Below, one piece after another: positions 35,133-45,917 of a DNA stretch of 64,000 nucleotides; within the stretch, counting starts at the first letter, position 1, and every line of letters starts with the position of its first letter. This DNA is from Ditylenchus dipsaci. Its lineage: Eukaryota > Nematoda > Chromadorea > Rhabditida > Anguinidae. The notes under the pieces are model-generated. The model had not been told where the DNA came from and did no database searches. It worked only from the letters and a program-made list of their open reading frames with translations. Made by a program: the position numbers and the translations under genes. The DNA lies in assembly GCA_004194705.1 (NCBI GenBank), contig SADC01000350.1, positions 248,001 through 312,000 on the forward strand, given 5' to 3'.

Positions 35133-35244
35133 AAAGTAAGATTCGAGACAAATTTGATTAAAGACGGTCGATTGGTGAAAGGTATGATTCGAAAGGCAGC
35201 AAAAGATAGCGCCATTTCAGATTGCACCACATTCCAATTGGCTG
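35133..35244 (+). other. Orphan exon-like open segment
   Basis: Follows an end-like ggaaatacgg. It reads VRFETNLIKDGRLVKGMIRK, then AAKDSAISDCTTFQLA, and stops at a donor-like gtaagt. It looks protein-coding in composition but I do not recognise it, and family C repeat begins at once after it. It could be a captured exon or chance. Confidence 0.3.
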
Positions 35245-36085
35245 TAAGTACTTTCACCCGCCAAATCATTCTTTACCCCGCCAAATTAATTTTTTACACC
35301 GCCACATTTGAATTTTTAGCAAAATACTCGTTTACCTCGCCAAATTAATCATTTAGCCCGCCAAATTTGAATTTACCCCTCCAATTTTGAATTTTTAGTG
35401 AAATACTGCAGTAAATTTTGCCGGAATCTGAATTTTATAGTCAAAAATGACTTGGATCGCTCAGAATCCCACCCTGGAGTATTCAGAAGCCCCTGAAAGT
35501 TGGTTTTTCGGGGGTAATCTGGGGAGAGTAAACTTTTTTTGCGAAAATTCGATTGCGCGGATCAGATTTCCAGTCAGATGGACTAAATCGCTCAAAATTC
35601 CACTCTGAATCATTCTCAGCCATCTGAAACCACCCTAAGCACTGATTTAGGGTACTTAGATACTGGTACAGAGCAGTTTAGGGTGGTTCAGGTGGTTGAG
35701 AATGATTCAGGGTGAATTCTGAGCGATTTAGCCCATCTGACTGGGAATCTCATCCACGCAATCGAATTTTCGCAAAAAGTTTACTCCCCCCAGATCCCCC
35801 AACTCCGCCAAAACATCTGTGGCAAACACCTGAACCGAACTTCAGGGGCTTCTGGCCACTCTAGCGTGGGATTCCGAGCCGTCCAAGTCATTATTTTCAG
35901 AATTCCCGCAAAATTTACTGCAGTATTTCACTGAAAATTTAAATTTGGCGGTGTAAATAATAATTTGGCGGGGTAAACAAATAATTTGGCGGGGTGAACG
36001 AATATTTGCTACAAACACAATTTGGTGGGTAAAAAATTAATTTGGAGGGTAAAAGAATAATTTGGCGGAATAAAAAAATTTGAGC
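35245..36085. repeat. Family C foldback, long copy
   Basis: Subterminal cccgccaaatt / aatttggcgggg units lie at both ends. The arms share ggatcgctcagaatcccacc-type blocks with the 10.9-kb copy. The centre at about 35640-35700 is a short palindrome (gggtggttcagg). Confidence 0.75.
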
Positions 36086-36559
36086 CATTCAAATTCTCCA
36101 CTGCAAATTGCGCCAAAATAAAATTTCGCCAAAGGGAATGCGTCAATTGAAAAATTAACTAAAATGATAACTGAAGAACATTAAAACGTGTCAAAAGGAT
36201 CAGGTCGACAAAGTAAGCGCAACGAAGTCATTGAATACAACTTGAAAAATGTGGCTCAGTATGATTTGGTGCAATCTGCACTGGCGCCTTTGAATGTAGC
36301 GCAATCCGAAATGGCGTAATCTGACATGGCGCTATCTTTCGCCCCGATTCGAGAGGGTGAATAGATTCAAAACCACTTTGGGTTAAATTTTGAAACACTT
36401 TATTCGGTTTAGAAGGCCACTTTTCTGGCACCTTTTTATATAATGATCGAGTCGATTAAGGTAATTGAATTGACCATAATCACTCCCTACTAAGAACTAC
36501 TAAGAATTATCAAAATTACTATAATTGTCATAATCAACACATAAAAAATTTAGTGGAAA

Positions 36560-37020
36560 AATGGTGGGGCGGGAATCTCAAAACCGGATAATTCAACAGA
36601 GGAAATTTAACAACCACGTATTCGAAAAGTGGATAATCAGACAGTGGATAATTACAAAACCGGATAATTTAACAGAGATATTTTCCGCAGTCGGATAATT
36701 CAACAAAGTGATATTCGAAAGCCGGATAATTCAGCAGAGTAACTTTCCACAGTCAAATATGCAAAAGTCGGATAGCTAAAATAAGAAATTTTTGTGAAAT
36801 GGCGAAATCAGACCTAATGCTGACTTTTTTCGTAAGAATTTGGTGAAATCTGTGACTGTTGAATATTACTCTGTTGAATAATCCAGTTTTTAAAAATAAT
36901 TATTGTTGAACTATCCTCTGTGGAATTTTTCGCTTTTGAAATTATTCACTGTTGAATTATCCGCCTTCTGAATACGCGGTAGTTGAATTTTTCTGTTGAA
37001 TTATCCGGTTTTTTTAGTTT
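36560..37020. repeat. GGATAATTCAACAG tandem arrays, inverted
   Basis: Many copies of ccggataattcaacagag on the plus strand (36590-36770) are followed by the complement (ctctgttgaattatccgg type, 36850-37010), giving an inverted pair of arrays. This is probably a non-autonomous element. Confidence 0.7.
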
Positions 37021-37850
37021 TTCGATAGTCGAATAAACCTTCCGCCAAAACATCTGTGGCAAACACCTGAACCGAATAGGGCACACTTCTGATAAAAAAA
37101 TATACAACATTAAAGGGCTGTTGCCGTCTACGACAACGGCTGTCCTCGCTAATTCAAAAAAATTCCGAATCATTAGACTTGTTTACGGGCTTTTCAACTT
37201 GGTTCTAACAAAACTTCACCTAAAATAAAATTCTAGGCCTTGTTTTGTTAGAAACCAAGTTGCAAAATCCGTACAGAAGTTCAATGATTAAACAAAATTT
37301 TTGAATTGGCGGGGACAATTCAAAACACGTGGTCATGGCCCTTTAAGGAAAAAAGTTTTCACAATGTCCTTCCAAACAATGAGGTGTCGCGTTTTCTTCA
37401 AAATTCGTTGGGTTCCGAATGATTGCAGTGAGATGGGCCCCCAAGCCTAAGGGCTAAGCCTAAACTTGTTGTTTGCAAGGGTAGTTACAGCAATTTTAAA
37501 AGGTCCGATTTGGGGGGGGGGTATTCTATACTAGCGCCGATATTTCAATCTCTAATGCATCGGTGAGCAGAGATGTAGGCAAAAGAATTTGGGCGAAATT
37601 TTCAGGCGAAAGTATAAAGCCCCGCACATTTATTTTACCTACACAGTTTTCAACTTCCACATTGTTACACCTTAGAAAAGGCACATTTTTCAAAAATGGT
37701 GATAAGAAATCGGTTTTAAAAACTTCAATTCTCCACAAATAATGACATTAAGAAAAAATAAAAGTTAACATTGCACTTTTATTTATTTACCTTGGTCTCC
37801 TCCCCTTCCCTGTTATTTTTTATTGTGATTTTAACCCTTGATTTGAACTC
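37020..37850. other. Dispersed repeat fragments, no gene
   Basis: Contains a family G piece (aaatttttgaattggcgggg, 37295-37340) and an inverted part of the 62.4-kb MITE family (aagcctaaacttgttgtttg, 37445-37545). No exon was recognised. Confidence 0.5.
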
Positions 37851-37856
37851 TTGATA

Positions 37857-38043
37857 CAGTCAACTCCCGCTTAAGTGTACACCCTGGGAACCGGCTCCAG
37901 GTGCACACTAAATCGAGTGTACACTAAATCGAGGGTTCATTCTAGTCTTTTTAATTAACCGCCGGCCAAAATAATTTAATCCAAGTGTACACTAAACCGA
38001 GGTGTACACTAAATCCGGTGTACACTAAACCGGGAGTTGACTG
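37857..38043. mobile_element. pogo-like MITE, 187 bp
   Basis: The TIR cagtcaactcccgcttaagt pairs with ccgggagttgactg, with TA on both sides. Internal gtgtacactaaa units repeat near the right end. Confidence 0.8.
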
Positions 38044-38345
38044 TACAACGAAACCTTCGATATAACGAACCCCTTGGATCGGTCTGGTTGGATTTTGACT
38101 AAAACATAATAATGTACACTCTTGATAAAACGAATATATTCTTAAAATCTTGAAGCTCCCTCCAGACTCCGGCGTAACACGACCCGCGTAACACAATTTG
38201 ACTAGTGTTACGCGTAATACTGTTTTTGAGTCGCGTAACACGAGTGGCGTTACACGAGTCAAGTAAAATAATTTGTTACGCGACTCGTGTTACGCATGTC
38301 TGTTACGCGTATCACTACTTTCGAGTCACGTAACAAAGTCTCGTA

Positions 38346-38772
38346 CAGTCAAACCTCGATTTAGTGGCACCCCCAAAAGTTTGTTCCCGCCTAGGGTCCG
38401 ACACTTTTTTAACCCAATTTTCAAAATATTTTATTGATTCTGTTATGACAGTCTGGTCGCAAATATCGTGAGGATTCCGATTTTGCCGATCGTTTTTTGA
38501 AAAGTAATCGAATTTTGGGTTAAAAAAGTGAAACCTCGATATAGTGGCACCTGTTTTCAAAAAAGGGGTGCCACTATATCGAGGTTTCACTTTTTTAACC
38601 CAAAATTCGTTTACTTTTTAAAAAACGATCGGCAAAATCGGAATCCTCACGATATTTGCGACCAGACTGTCATAACAGAATTGATAAAATATTTTGCAAA
38701 TTGGGTTAAAAAAGTGTCGGACCCTAGGCGGGAACGAACTTTTGGGGGTGCCACTAAATCGAGGTTTGACTG
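38346..38772. mobile_element. pogo-like MITE with doubled inverted repeats, 427 bp
   Basis: The outer TIR cagtcaaacctcgatttagt pairs with actaaatcgaggtttgactg, with TA on both sides. The inner palindrome gtgaaacctcgatatagtgg / ccactatatcgaggtttcac sits at the centre. The two halves are each other's complement nearly throughout. Confidence 0.85.
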
Positions 38773-39359
38773 TAACACGCTATTTTGTTACGCGTAACAC
38801 CGAGTCACGTAACACCTGATTTTTGGCTTCTGAACTTTTTTGTGTTTTCACCTTTTGGAATGTTTGTCTGCTTATGTTAAACTGAATTTAAGGGTGTGTA
38901 TGAGTTTTTAAACATCATGAGTTTCTAAAGAAATATAAATTTTCCTATTTTGGAGGCATCTTATGTTACGCGGTTTGAGTCACCTAACAACACCCTGTTA
39001 CGTGATTCGCTTTTGCTAAGTTATTTATCCATATAGTATTTGGGTCGGCTGTGTCTATTTATCGCCACTTTTAACTTAGAGCTCAATTTTCTGTTACATT
39101 TTGCGAACCTATGTTGGATATCTTTCCGGAACACTCAAGTACAGCATATTAGTTTCTTTTTTAAGCACAAAATGTATGATCAAATTTGTTTCATATAACA
39201 GTGGGTTAGCTTCCCACTTTTTACGTTGCAACAAAAGTTACTACTAAAAAAATTTTGCTGCCGTCCAAATTAGATATGGTGTATTTCAGCCTGAAATTTC
39301 GGTGGATATTTGGGTTCAACCCGATTTTCTCCCAATTTTCGCAAACTCATGTCGGCTAT

Positions 39360-39480
39360 CTTTCCGTTGGTACCCAGATAGTGGTATTCAGGTGGTATTA
39401 CACAAGTGGTGTAACCCAGGTGGCGGTGCCTAGGTGGTGGTACCCAGGTGCTGGTGCTCAGATGATCATGCGCCGGTGGT
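39360..39480 (+). repeat. CCAGGTGGTGGT degenerate tandem repeat
   Basis: Units of about 13-16 bp such as ggtggtggtacccaggtgct. Similar ccacctgg-type runs occur inside other large elements (28720, 29640, 40320, 42470). Confidence 0.55.
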
Positions 39481-39507
39481 TGAAATTTTTTCAACAAATT
39501 CATAATA

Positions 39508-39633
39508 CAGTCGTGTCCCGATATAACGCAACCCTTGAAATGATTCTAGCAAAAAGAATTTGGTCAAATTTACGTTCGGTATAACGCAACCTTTTGCGGT
39601 CCCAGGGAGTCGCGTCATATCGAGACTTGGCTG
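39508..39633. mobile_element. pogo-like MITE, 126 bp
   Basis: It begins cagtcgtgtcccgatataac and ends tatcgagacttggctg, with TA on each side. The internal cggtataacgcaacc repeats the left end. Confidence 0.75.
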
Positions 39634-40714
39634 TATAAAATACTGTATTAATATTGGCAGCCTATTTATAAAATTAGTTTATTTTTAAGCAATCATCAGA
39701 TTGTCAGCTAGTTCGTGCATATATCCTGAAATGACTTTAGAATGACTAGAGGCGCCGATATGCGCTTGTAAACCCTTAATAATATAAAATGTAAGAGTTT
39801 TTCAAAAAGATAGAATTACACGAAAAATTGCTGTATCTTCTAGTTCATTCAGGATACCTTCTAGTCGTACACTTTCCGGATAGTTGAGGTGGGATCAAGG
39901 CAATTTGCTCACACTCCAAGTGAATGGAGTAGCATTCAGACGTTTGGGGCACCCTCCAGGTAGTTTTAGTACCCTTCAGGTAAAGGTGGTTGAGTTACTA
40001 TCCAAATAAATTTTCATCGGTATTTTGAATTAAATTGAAAAAAGACTCTGTTACGCTCCTCTTCTCAGCCATATCTGTCGATTGAAAAAAGATCGTAAAA
40101 AATAATGATCCTGGTCTAAAATATAAAAAAATAGCACTTGCAGATGGTAAACACTATATAAAGATGATTTCTATTCAAAGATGGTTTTTGTGAATAGCCC
40201 TGTAAAAAGAACGCTCGGATATCTGAATGAAAAGACAGGAAATTCTCGGAGGGATGGAGGCTGTGTATTTTTGAAAGAACATGATATAATGTACTCAGGC
40301 ACTGGACTAGACTACCTAGGTGTTATCACCTGGATCAGACCACCTGAGTACTTGGGCTCTACTACTACCTTGGTCTGACTGTTAGAAGCGAGAAAACTGT
40401 AAATATCTTTCCTGCATGTCTCCAATTAGCATTCTTTACCCTTGTATAATCGCCGTTTAAACGTCAACTTTAACAGGACCAAAATAATCATTGACCTCAA
40501 ATGTGTTACGTGACTCAGTTGTTACGCGTAACATGTTACGCGTAACACACAAAATGTTACGCGTAACATCGAAAATCGCTGTTACGTGACTTTTGTTACG
40601 CGGGTCTGTTACGCGACTCAAAAAGGTGTTACACGTAACAGAGTCGCGTAACACAAGTCACGTAACAGAATTTGTTACGTGTTACGCCGGAGTCTGGGTG
40701 GAGCTTGAGAAAAG

Positions 40715-42715
40715 TGGCGATATAACGGAACTTTCTAATAAAATGTCCATGTAATACATTGAGGAGATGAAAGCTCACTCTTCTCCAAGGTTGGCAATAT
40801 GTCGCTATTGGAGCCACATGTGGCTTTACAAAGCCTCATCGTTTCATTTCGCTGCTCTGGGCACAATAATAACTTGATTCTCACTCAGTTTTGTTGATAA
40901 GCCGTGTCCCCGCATTTATTCTAATTGCCTTACTTTTCGATCTAAATTTTATTAGAGGAGGGGTTTCCGTTTTTAATTGACCTCCAGGCAGTGCGCTTAT
41001 AAGAGCGGGTTTGCAATTAGAGGAAATACAGTGCTGATGATACATTTACCCATAGGCTGAAAATGAGAACAAAGAAGAAGTAACCTGAGGTCAGATAGAA
41101 AGATGTATCTATACTCGAACATTATTAGGCAAATGTAGTAAAAAAACCGAACCCTTTATTAAGTTTTAGTAAAAACACCTCGATATAACAAACCTTCAGT
41201 ATAATGAAAGCTCGATATAACGAACATTTTTTTCCGTCCGCAGAGGTTGATTTATCGATGTTTGACTGTATTCAGAAATTAAACGTCCTTTTCCACAAAC
41301 AGAATGTGGCCCAATTTAAATTTGGCTCAATTTGAATTGGCCCAATTCGACTTTACCCGATTTGAACGGGCCCGATTTAAATTGACCAATTTGAAATGAT
41401 CCAATCTTTGGCGTGCGCTTAGACTTATGTTGAAGTCAATCCTAAAGTACGCTGGCGGTCAGCGGCTGGACTAACCTTTCTATGCCTAAAATGTTACAAA
41501 AGATCCCCCTTTTTCAATCCTCCGAAAATCAGAAAAATTTGGAATTTTGGATAAAAATCCAAAAACCAAAAAGCGGAATCAGTAGAACTGGGGAGAGTTA
41601 AGAAAATTTGCAAAATAATTTCTCTAGCCTGAGATAGGCGGTGTCGAGCTGTTGGAGACTGTCGACCTTCTAAAACAAATACGGCTATTACGTAGAGATC
41701 TCCAAATAAAGTACAATATGTAGGTTCAACTGTAATACCTACCTTGTACCACCTTGTAGTCTGGTATTTGAGCAATTTTACCAAAACTCAAAAAATACCT
41801 TACAAAATGGCCTTTTACGATCAAAAGACCTTGTTTAGAATGCTCGAATTAGTGTAAAAGACATATTTTGGAACCCAAAAACATAAAAAATTGCATCAAA
41901 TGGACGACCACTTGGTTTGGTTGTCGCATAGATTATCTAGGAGAACTGAGGTTGGATTATAGAAAAACATTTTAAATGATGAGAGCTCTTCATAAGACAA
42001 AAAAGCTTAATTTAATTTTTTACTATAAGGAGAGTTGACTGTATTTTTCGATTACTGAACGTCCAAATGAACCAAGAGGACACCAAAAAGATTCTCGGTA
42101 AATTAAAGGTAAATCAAGACTACTGAGGATGAATCTAAACGATTGAGGGTGGATCTGGATTATTAATGACCGATCTCGACCACTTAGGGTGGATCTGGAC
42201 CGTTGAGAGTGAATCAAGCGGTACAAAGTAGCCTTTAATATTTTCCCCCACTTCTATATGGCCTTAAATATTCCCTTCCCTATATGTACAGCCCCTACTA
42301 AAGGTTGGCGGTGGGAAGGCATATGACACCAGCGTCAAAACTCATTTGAATAAAAAAAATCCTCTCAAGACAAATTTGGAGGTTCAATTTACCGGGGTTC
42401 AATTTGTAAAGGTTCAATTTGAAGAGGGTCAATTTACCGCCGCCCGCTTTCACTTATACAGTAGGTACTAACACCTGAATCAGAAAACCTGAGAAACTGG
42501 GTGCTAACATCTGAATATAGTTGCCTGGGTACCTGAGTATATGGGTAGCACCATTTGGATTAGACCACATACCCCTTGAATCGGTAAATTTATTATCTGC
42601 ACTGTGAACTAACATCTCAAATCGTTTTCCTCGCGCGAAACTGTGCTTAGAACATGCTTTCCGGTCACTTTTCCGTTACAAAAAGATGATGGGCGGACAA
42701 AACCCTCCGATATAG
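40715..42715. other. Repeat mosaic, no gene
   Basis: A pogo-like right end lies at about 41160-41272 (tcgatataacgaac, ending tcgatgtttgactgta). Tandem ccaatttgaat units are at 41310-41405. Short gggtggatctgga units are at 42120-42200, and ggttcaattt units at 42380-42435. No open frame shows a domain. Confidence 0.5.
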
Positions 42716-42717
42716 CA

Positions 42718-43312
42718 CACGGTGGCCCAAAAAAACCTGAAATTTTTCAAAATTCAAAACACTGTTTTATTTAAAGCTTTTGAATTTTTTCATTTCGAGC
42801 ATCATGTAGGAGTGTTTCATAGCTTGTTTGAACGCCAAGATCAAGCGCTACGTGCTAGTACGAAAACATTTCGAAAATTACAACAAAATTTAAATAATTG
42901 TATCAGAATTTGTTGTTCGAATTTAGACATTTAAAGCATTTTAATTGAGACAGTTACAGCCATCAAAATTTTGCGTGTCGCATTTATTTATTGTTTTTCC
43001 ATCGTGCGCTCTTATTTTTTCATTTAATTAACAAGGATTGACGGTTGCAGTCTTAGGTCATAAGGTCAGCTTCAAGGCAAGCAACATATGCGAAGCAACC
43101 ACTTAGTGAGTTAGCCCTGTGCAGCGAGCCGTGTTAATCTCATGCTACGAGAGCTAGACCTAAGACTACGGCAGAATGAAAGGGCTCGGTACCGGCCTCA
43201 CAACCGTTATTTAAACATCCTTGTTTGCACCAAAAAATCTTTATTTCAGACGGTGCGCGGAAGCTCTTGACGAAAATTTTCAGATTTTTCAATTTTTTTG
43301 GGCCACCCTGTA
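42718..43312. mobile_element. mariner-like element with GGTGGCCCAAAAAA ends
   Basis: The left end cggtggcccaaaaaaacctg pairs with caatttttttgggccaccct. The right end is followed by TA, but the left flank is not cleanly TA. The interior contains the structured inverted-repeat island at 43031-43224 and no transposase. Confidence 0.6.
43031..43224. other. Structured inverted-repeat island, possible RNA
   Basis: Its GC content is higher than the surrounding element. Nested stems: acaaggat with atccttgt at the outside, ggttg with caacc, and a perfect 11-bp pair agtcttaggtc (43049-43059) with gacctaagact (43157-43167). The loop has further pairable segments (gcttcaaggcaagc, gcagcgagcc). I recognise no known RNA family and see no clear A or B box. 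Confidence 0.4.
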
Positions 43313-43336
43313 GTAGGATTACTAAGCTATATTTTG

Positions 43337-43583
43337 GCTTTACACCAAGATATACGCGCCATTTGGTACTTGGTCGTTTGGTACAAAATTTTTTGTGCTG
43401 TTACCGAAAAATTACTTATTGAAATAACCGCGTATTAAAAAATCTCTTACCGAAATACCGTTTTCCGTGCTGTCACTAAAAAATTTCTTACTAAAAATCT
43501 TTACCAAAACAATTCATTTATAAAAAGTTTCGTACCAAAACGACCAAGTACCAAATTGGCGCGTGTATTTCGGTGTACAGCCT
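43337..43583. repeat. Foldback MITE of about 247 bp
   Basis: Arms: ggctttacacc.. then acgcgccatttggtacttgg, matched on the right by ccaagtaccaaattggcgcg and ggtgtacagcc. The centre has accgaaaaatt / aatttctta units. Confidence 0.7.
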
Positions 43584-44297
43584 ATATTTGTCTTGCCGAT
43601 CTGATCTGATATTTTCCCACCTCTGATTACTGCGCCATGAGAACACGTCTAAAAAATCAGAATCTGAATTTGTCGGATGTTTTGAAAATCCGTGCTCAGG
43701 TGACTGATCGGAACGCAAAATTATGCATATTTTCGTAAGAAGATAATTTTAAAAGAGCACGAATATAAATTCTTATTAACCATGGGCTTTCCATGACCGG
43801 CCGTGTAAGAATTTTAAAAACTACGGCCCTAGCGAATCTCGCGCCTGTCTGCGTCCCTAAATACCAAAATTAGCAGGTTGAAATCTCGAAATTTTCAGTT
43901 TTGGTACGGTAAAACTGTTCAGACAGAGGAAAGGAATGGAAAGAGCCAATAAATAAAGAAGAGACTCACACTCAAAATTATCGCTGGCAATTTCCTCTAG
44001 AAAATTAGGTCGCAAATGCGTCCAAACCAGTGTGGGGAATACAGTTGATTTTAACTGGATTTTGAAAATTAGTTAAAAATAACTAATTTGAAAAATAGTT
44101 AATTTTAACTGATTTTAAATTTTAGTTAAAATTATTATGAAACCAAATCCACATAAAAATAGTTAAAATTCTTTATCTTTTTGCTTCTTTTGTCTTTTTT
44201 AGTACTTTTCGGTGTTTTTAGTGCTTTTCTCGTGCTTCTCATGGTCCAAAACTTCCAACATGGCTAATTACAGTCATGAAAAAACAAAAAAAAAGTT

Positions 44298-44350
44298 GCC
44301 TCGTGCCAGACTCGAACTCGAGCAAATGGCCGCCCCTCACCACTAGGCCA
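44298..44350 (-). repeat. tRNA-like segment, left arm of the hAT-type element
   Basis: On the minus strand it reads tggcctagtggtgaggggcg (A-box-like) and then gctcgagttcgagtctggca (B-box-like gagttcgagtct). The spacing is that of a short tRNA, but the cloverleaf is incomplete, so a tRNA-derived SINE head is more likely than a tRNA gene. Confidence 0.6.
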
Positions 44351-45302
44351 TAGAGACTCATCTCTGAGAGAGACCATTTCGATAAGATATATTAACATGG
44401 ATTTATTTTGCGAAATATTAAGCAATTTTCTGTTTGTACAACTGTCTCAAGTGAATAAGTGCTGCTGTAGTTAATGGATGCAATCTTGTTCGTGCACAAT
44501 TGCCAAAAATAACTCGCAGTTCTTTGAATGCTCTCTCGCTGGGCGTGGTGGATCCCATTACGCCAAAGCACATTTTCGCAATAATGGCAAGATTAGGGAA
44601 GTTCTAAAATACCCTATCGGCTTAATCGCCCACAACTCCACCCTGAACCACTCGAAACTACCATAAACCTGGAATTCTGAGCGATTAAGCCGATCGGACC
44701 CAAATCTGATCCGCTCAATCGATTTTTTTCGAAAAGTTTACTCCCCCTTTAGTAAACCCGCAAAAAACCAATAATTTTGGCCTTTTGGCCATTCCGGAGT
44801 GGGTCTCCAGCCATCTGGTCTTTGCCGACCCCTGAATTTCACACAAAAATTTTAAAAAATGGTTGATTTCGTGTCGAGAATCAAAATTAGGCGGAAAAAA
44901 GAGTAAATTAGGCGGAAAAAGAAGTAAATTAGGCGGAGAAAAGTGTTTTAGGCGGAAAAAGAAGTAAATTAGGCGGAGAAAAAAGTATTGTCCCTTTTTG
45001 CCCGGCTCCAGTGACCAAAACAGGGTAGGATACTTCTATGTACGGTGGTCTGCCTTGGAGGATCTATTCAAAAAGTTGAAATTTGGTCAAAACTTTTTTT
45101 ATTTGATTGCTGCTTTATTTGGTTTTTATAGGGTGCCAATGGCTTACACAATCATTTTTAAATAGCCAAGATACTTTTTGAGAAAAAAATATAGCAATTC
45201 AATAAGTAGAAAAAAATCGTGGCGAACTGGCCGTGGCGAACTGGCCATTTCAAAAAGCGTGGCGAACTGGCCACTTTGAAAAGCGTGGCGAACTGGCTGT
45301 TT

Positions 45303-45365
45303 ACCGGCCTAGTGGTGAAGGGCGGCCAAAAAAAACTTTTGCTCGAGTTCGAGTCTGGCACGAGG
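45303..45365 (+). repeat. tRNA-like segment, right arm of the hAT-type element
   Basis: It reads accggcctagtggtgaaggg, then ctcgagttcgagtctggcac. It is the inverted partner of 44298-44350, with about 10 extra A-rich bases between the boxes. Confidence 0.6.
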
Positions 45366-45917
45366 CAAAATTTTTTTTGTTTTTTCATGACTGTAATTAG
45401 CCATGTTGGAAGTTTTGGACCATGAGAAGCACGAGAAAAAGCACTAAAAACACCGAAAAGTACTAAAAAAGACAAAAGAAGCAAAAAGATAAAGAACTTT
45501 AACTATTTTTAACTGGATTTGGGTTTCAGTTAATTTTAACTGAAATTTAAAATCAGTTAAAATTAACTATTTTTCAAATTAGTTATTTTTAACTAATTTT
45601 CAAAATCCAGTTAAAATCAACTGTATTTCCCACACTGGTCCAAACTAAATATACCAGCTTATTCAACATCAGCTTATCGACTGACTCGCAAATTTGCATC
45701 CTGCTGCGGCAGGCCAGTCTTCGACAGGTTCTTCATGAGACGAAGCCCTAATTACGCAAATGCTTTCGAAAAATTCCAAAATAGTAGGTTTGTTGCTGGA
45801 ACTACAAGTCGCTTAAGTTCTAACATGCTTTACTAACACAATTGAGGACATCATAATACATTTATATCTACGTCAACGAATTAAACAGCACGTCTGTGTA
45901 GCGCTGATCACATGAAA

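Larger units (their letters stand above)
38149..40713. mobile_element. Element with GTAACACG arrays, about 2.6 kb
   Basis: The ends gactccggcgtaacacg and gtgttacgccggagtc are inverted. Subterminal arrays of cgcgtaacac / gttacgcgt units lie at 38165-38345, 38775-38815 and 40500-40690. The MITE 38346-38772 is inserted in the left array, and 39508-39633 lies inside. No transposase was recognised. Confidence 0.65.
44028..45637. mobile_element. hAT-type element with tRNA-like arms, 1610 bp
   Basis: The ends cagtgtggggaatacagttg and caactgtatttcccacactg are flanked by a perfect gtccaaac duplication (44020-44027, 45638-45645). Subterminal agttaaaattaact units repeat on both sides. Each arm then contains a tRNA-like segment pointing inward or outward symmetrically. 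The centre holds a family C fragment, taggcggaaaaagaagtaaa tandem units (44885-44990) and cgtggcgaactggc units (45220-45300). No transposase. Confidence 0.88.

Noticed and set aside
36560..37020. CRISPR-like array from regularly repeated GGATAATTCAACAG
   Set aside because: Spacers are degenerate copies of the repeat, unit length varies and the genome is eukaryotic.
38315..38797. Two near-identical proteins (MKPRYSG...) on opposite strands
   Set aside because: They are the two strands of a palindromic pogo-like MITE, so both readings follow from symmetry and not from coding.
44298..44350. Functional tRNA gene on the minus strand
   Set aside because: Boxes fit, but the acceptor stem does not pair and the segment lies in an inverted transposon arm.
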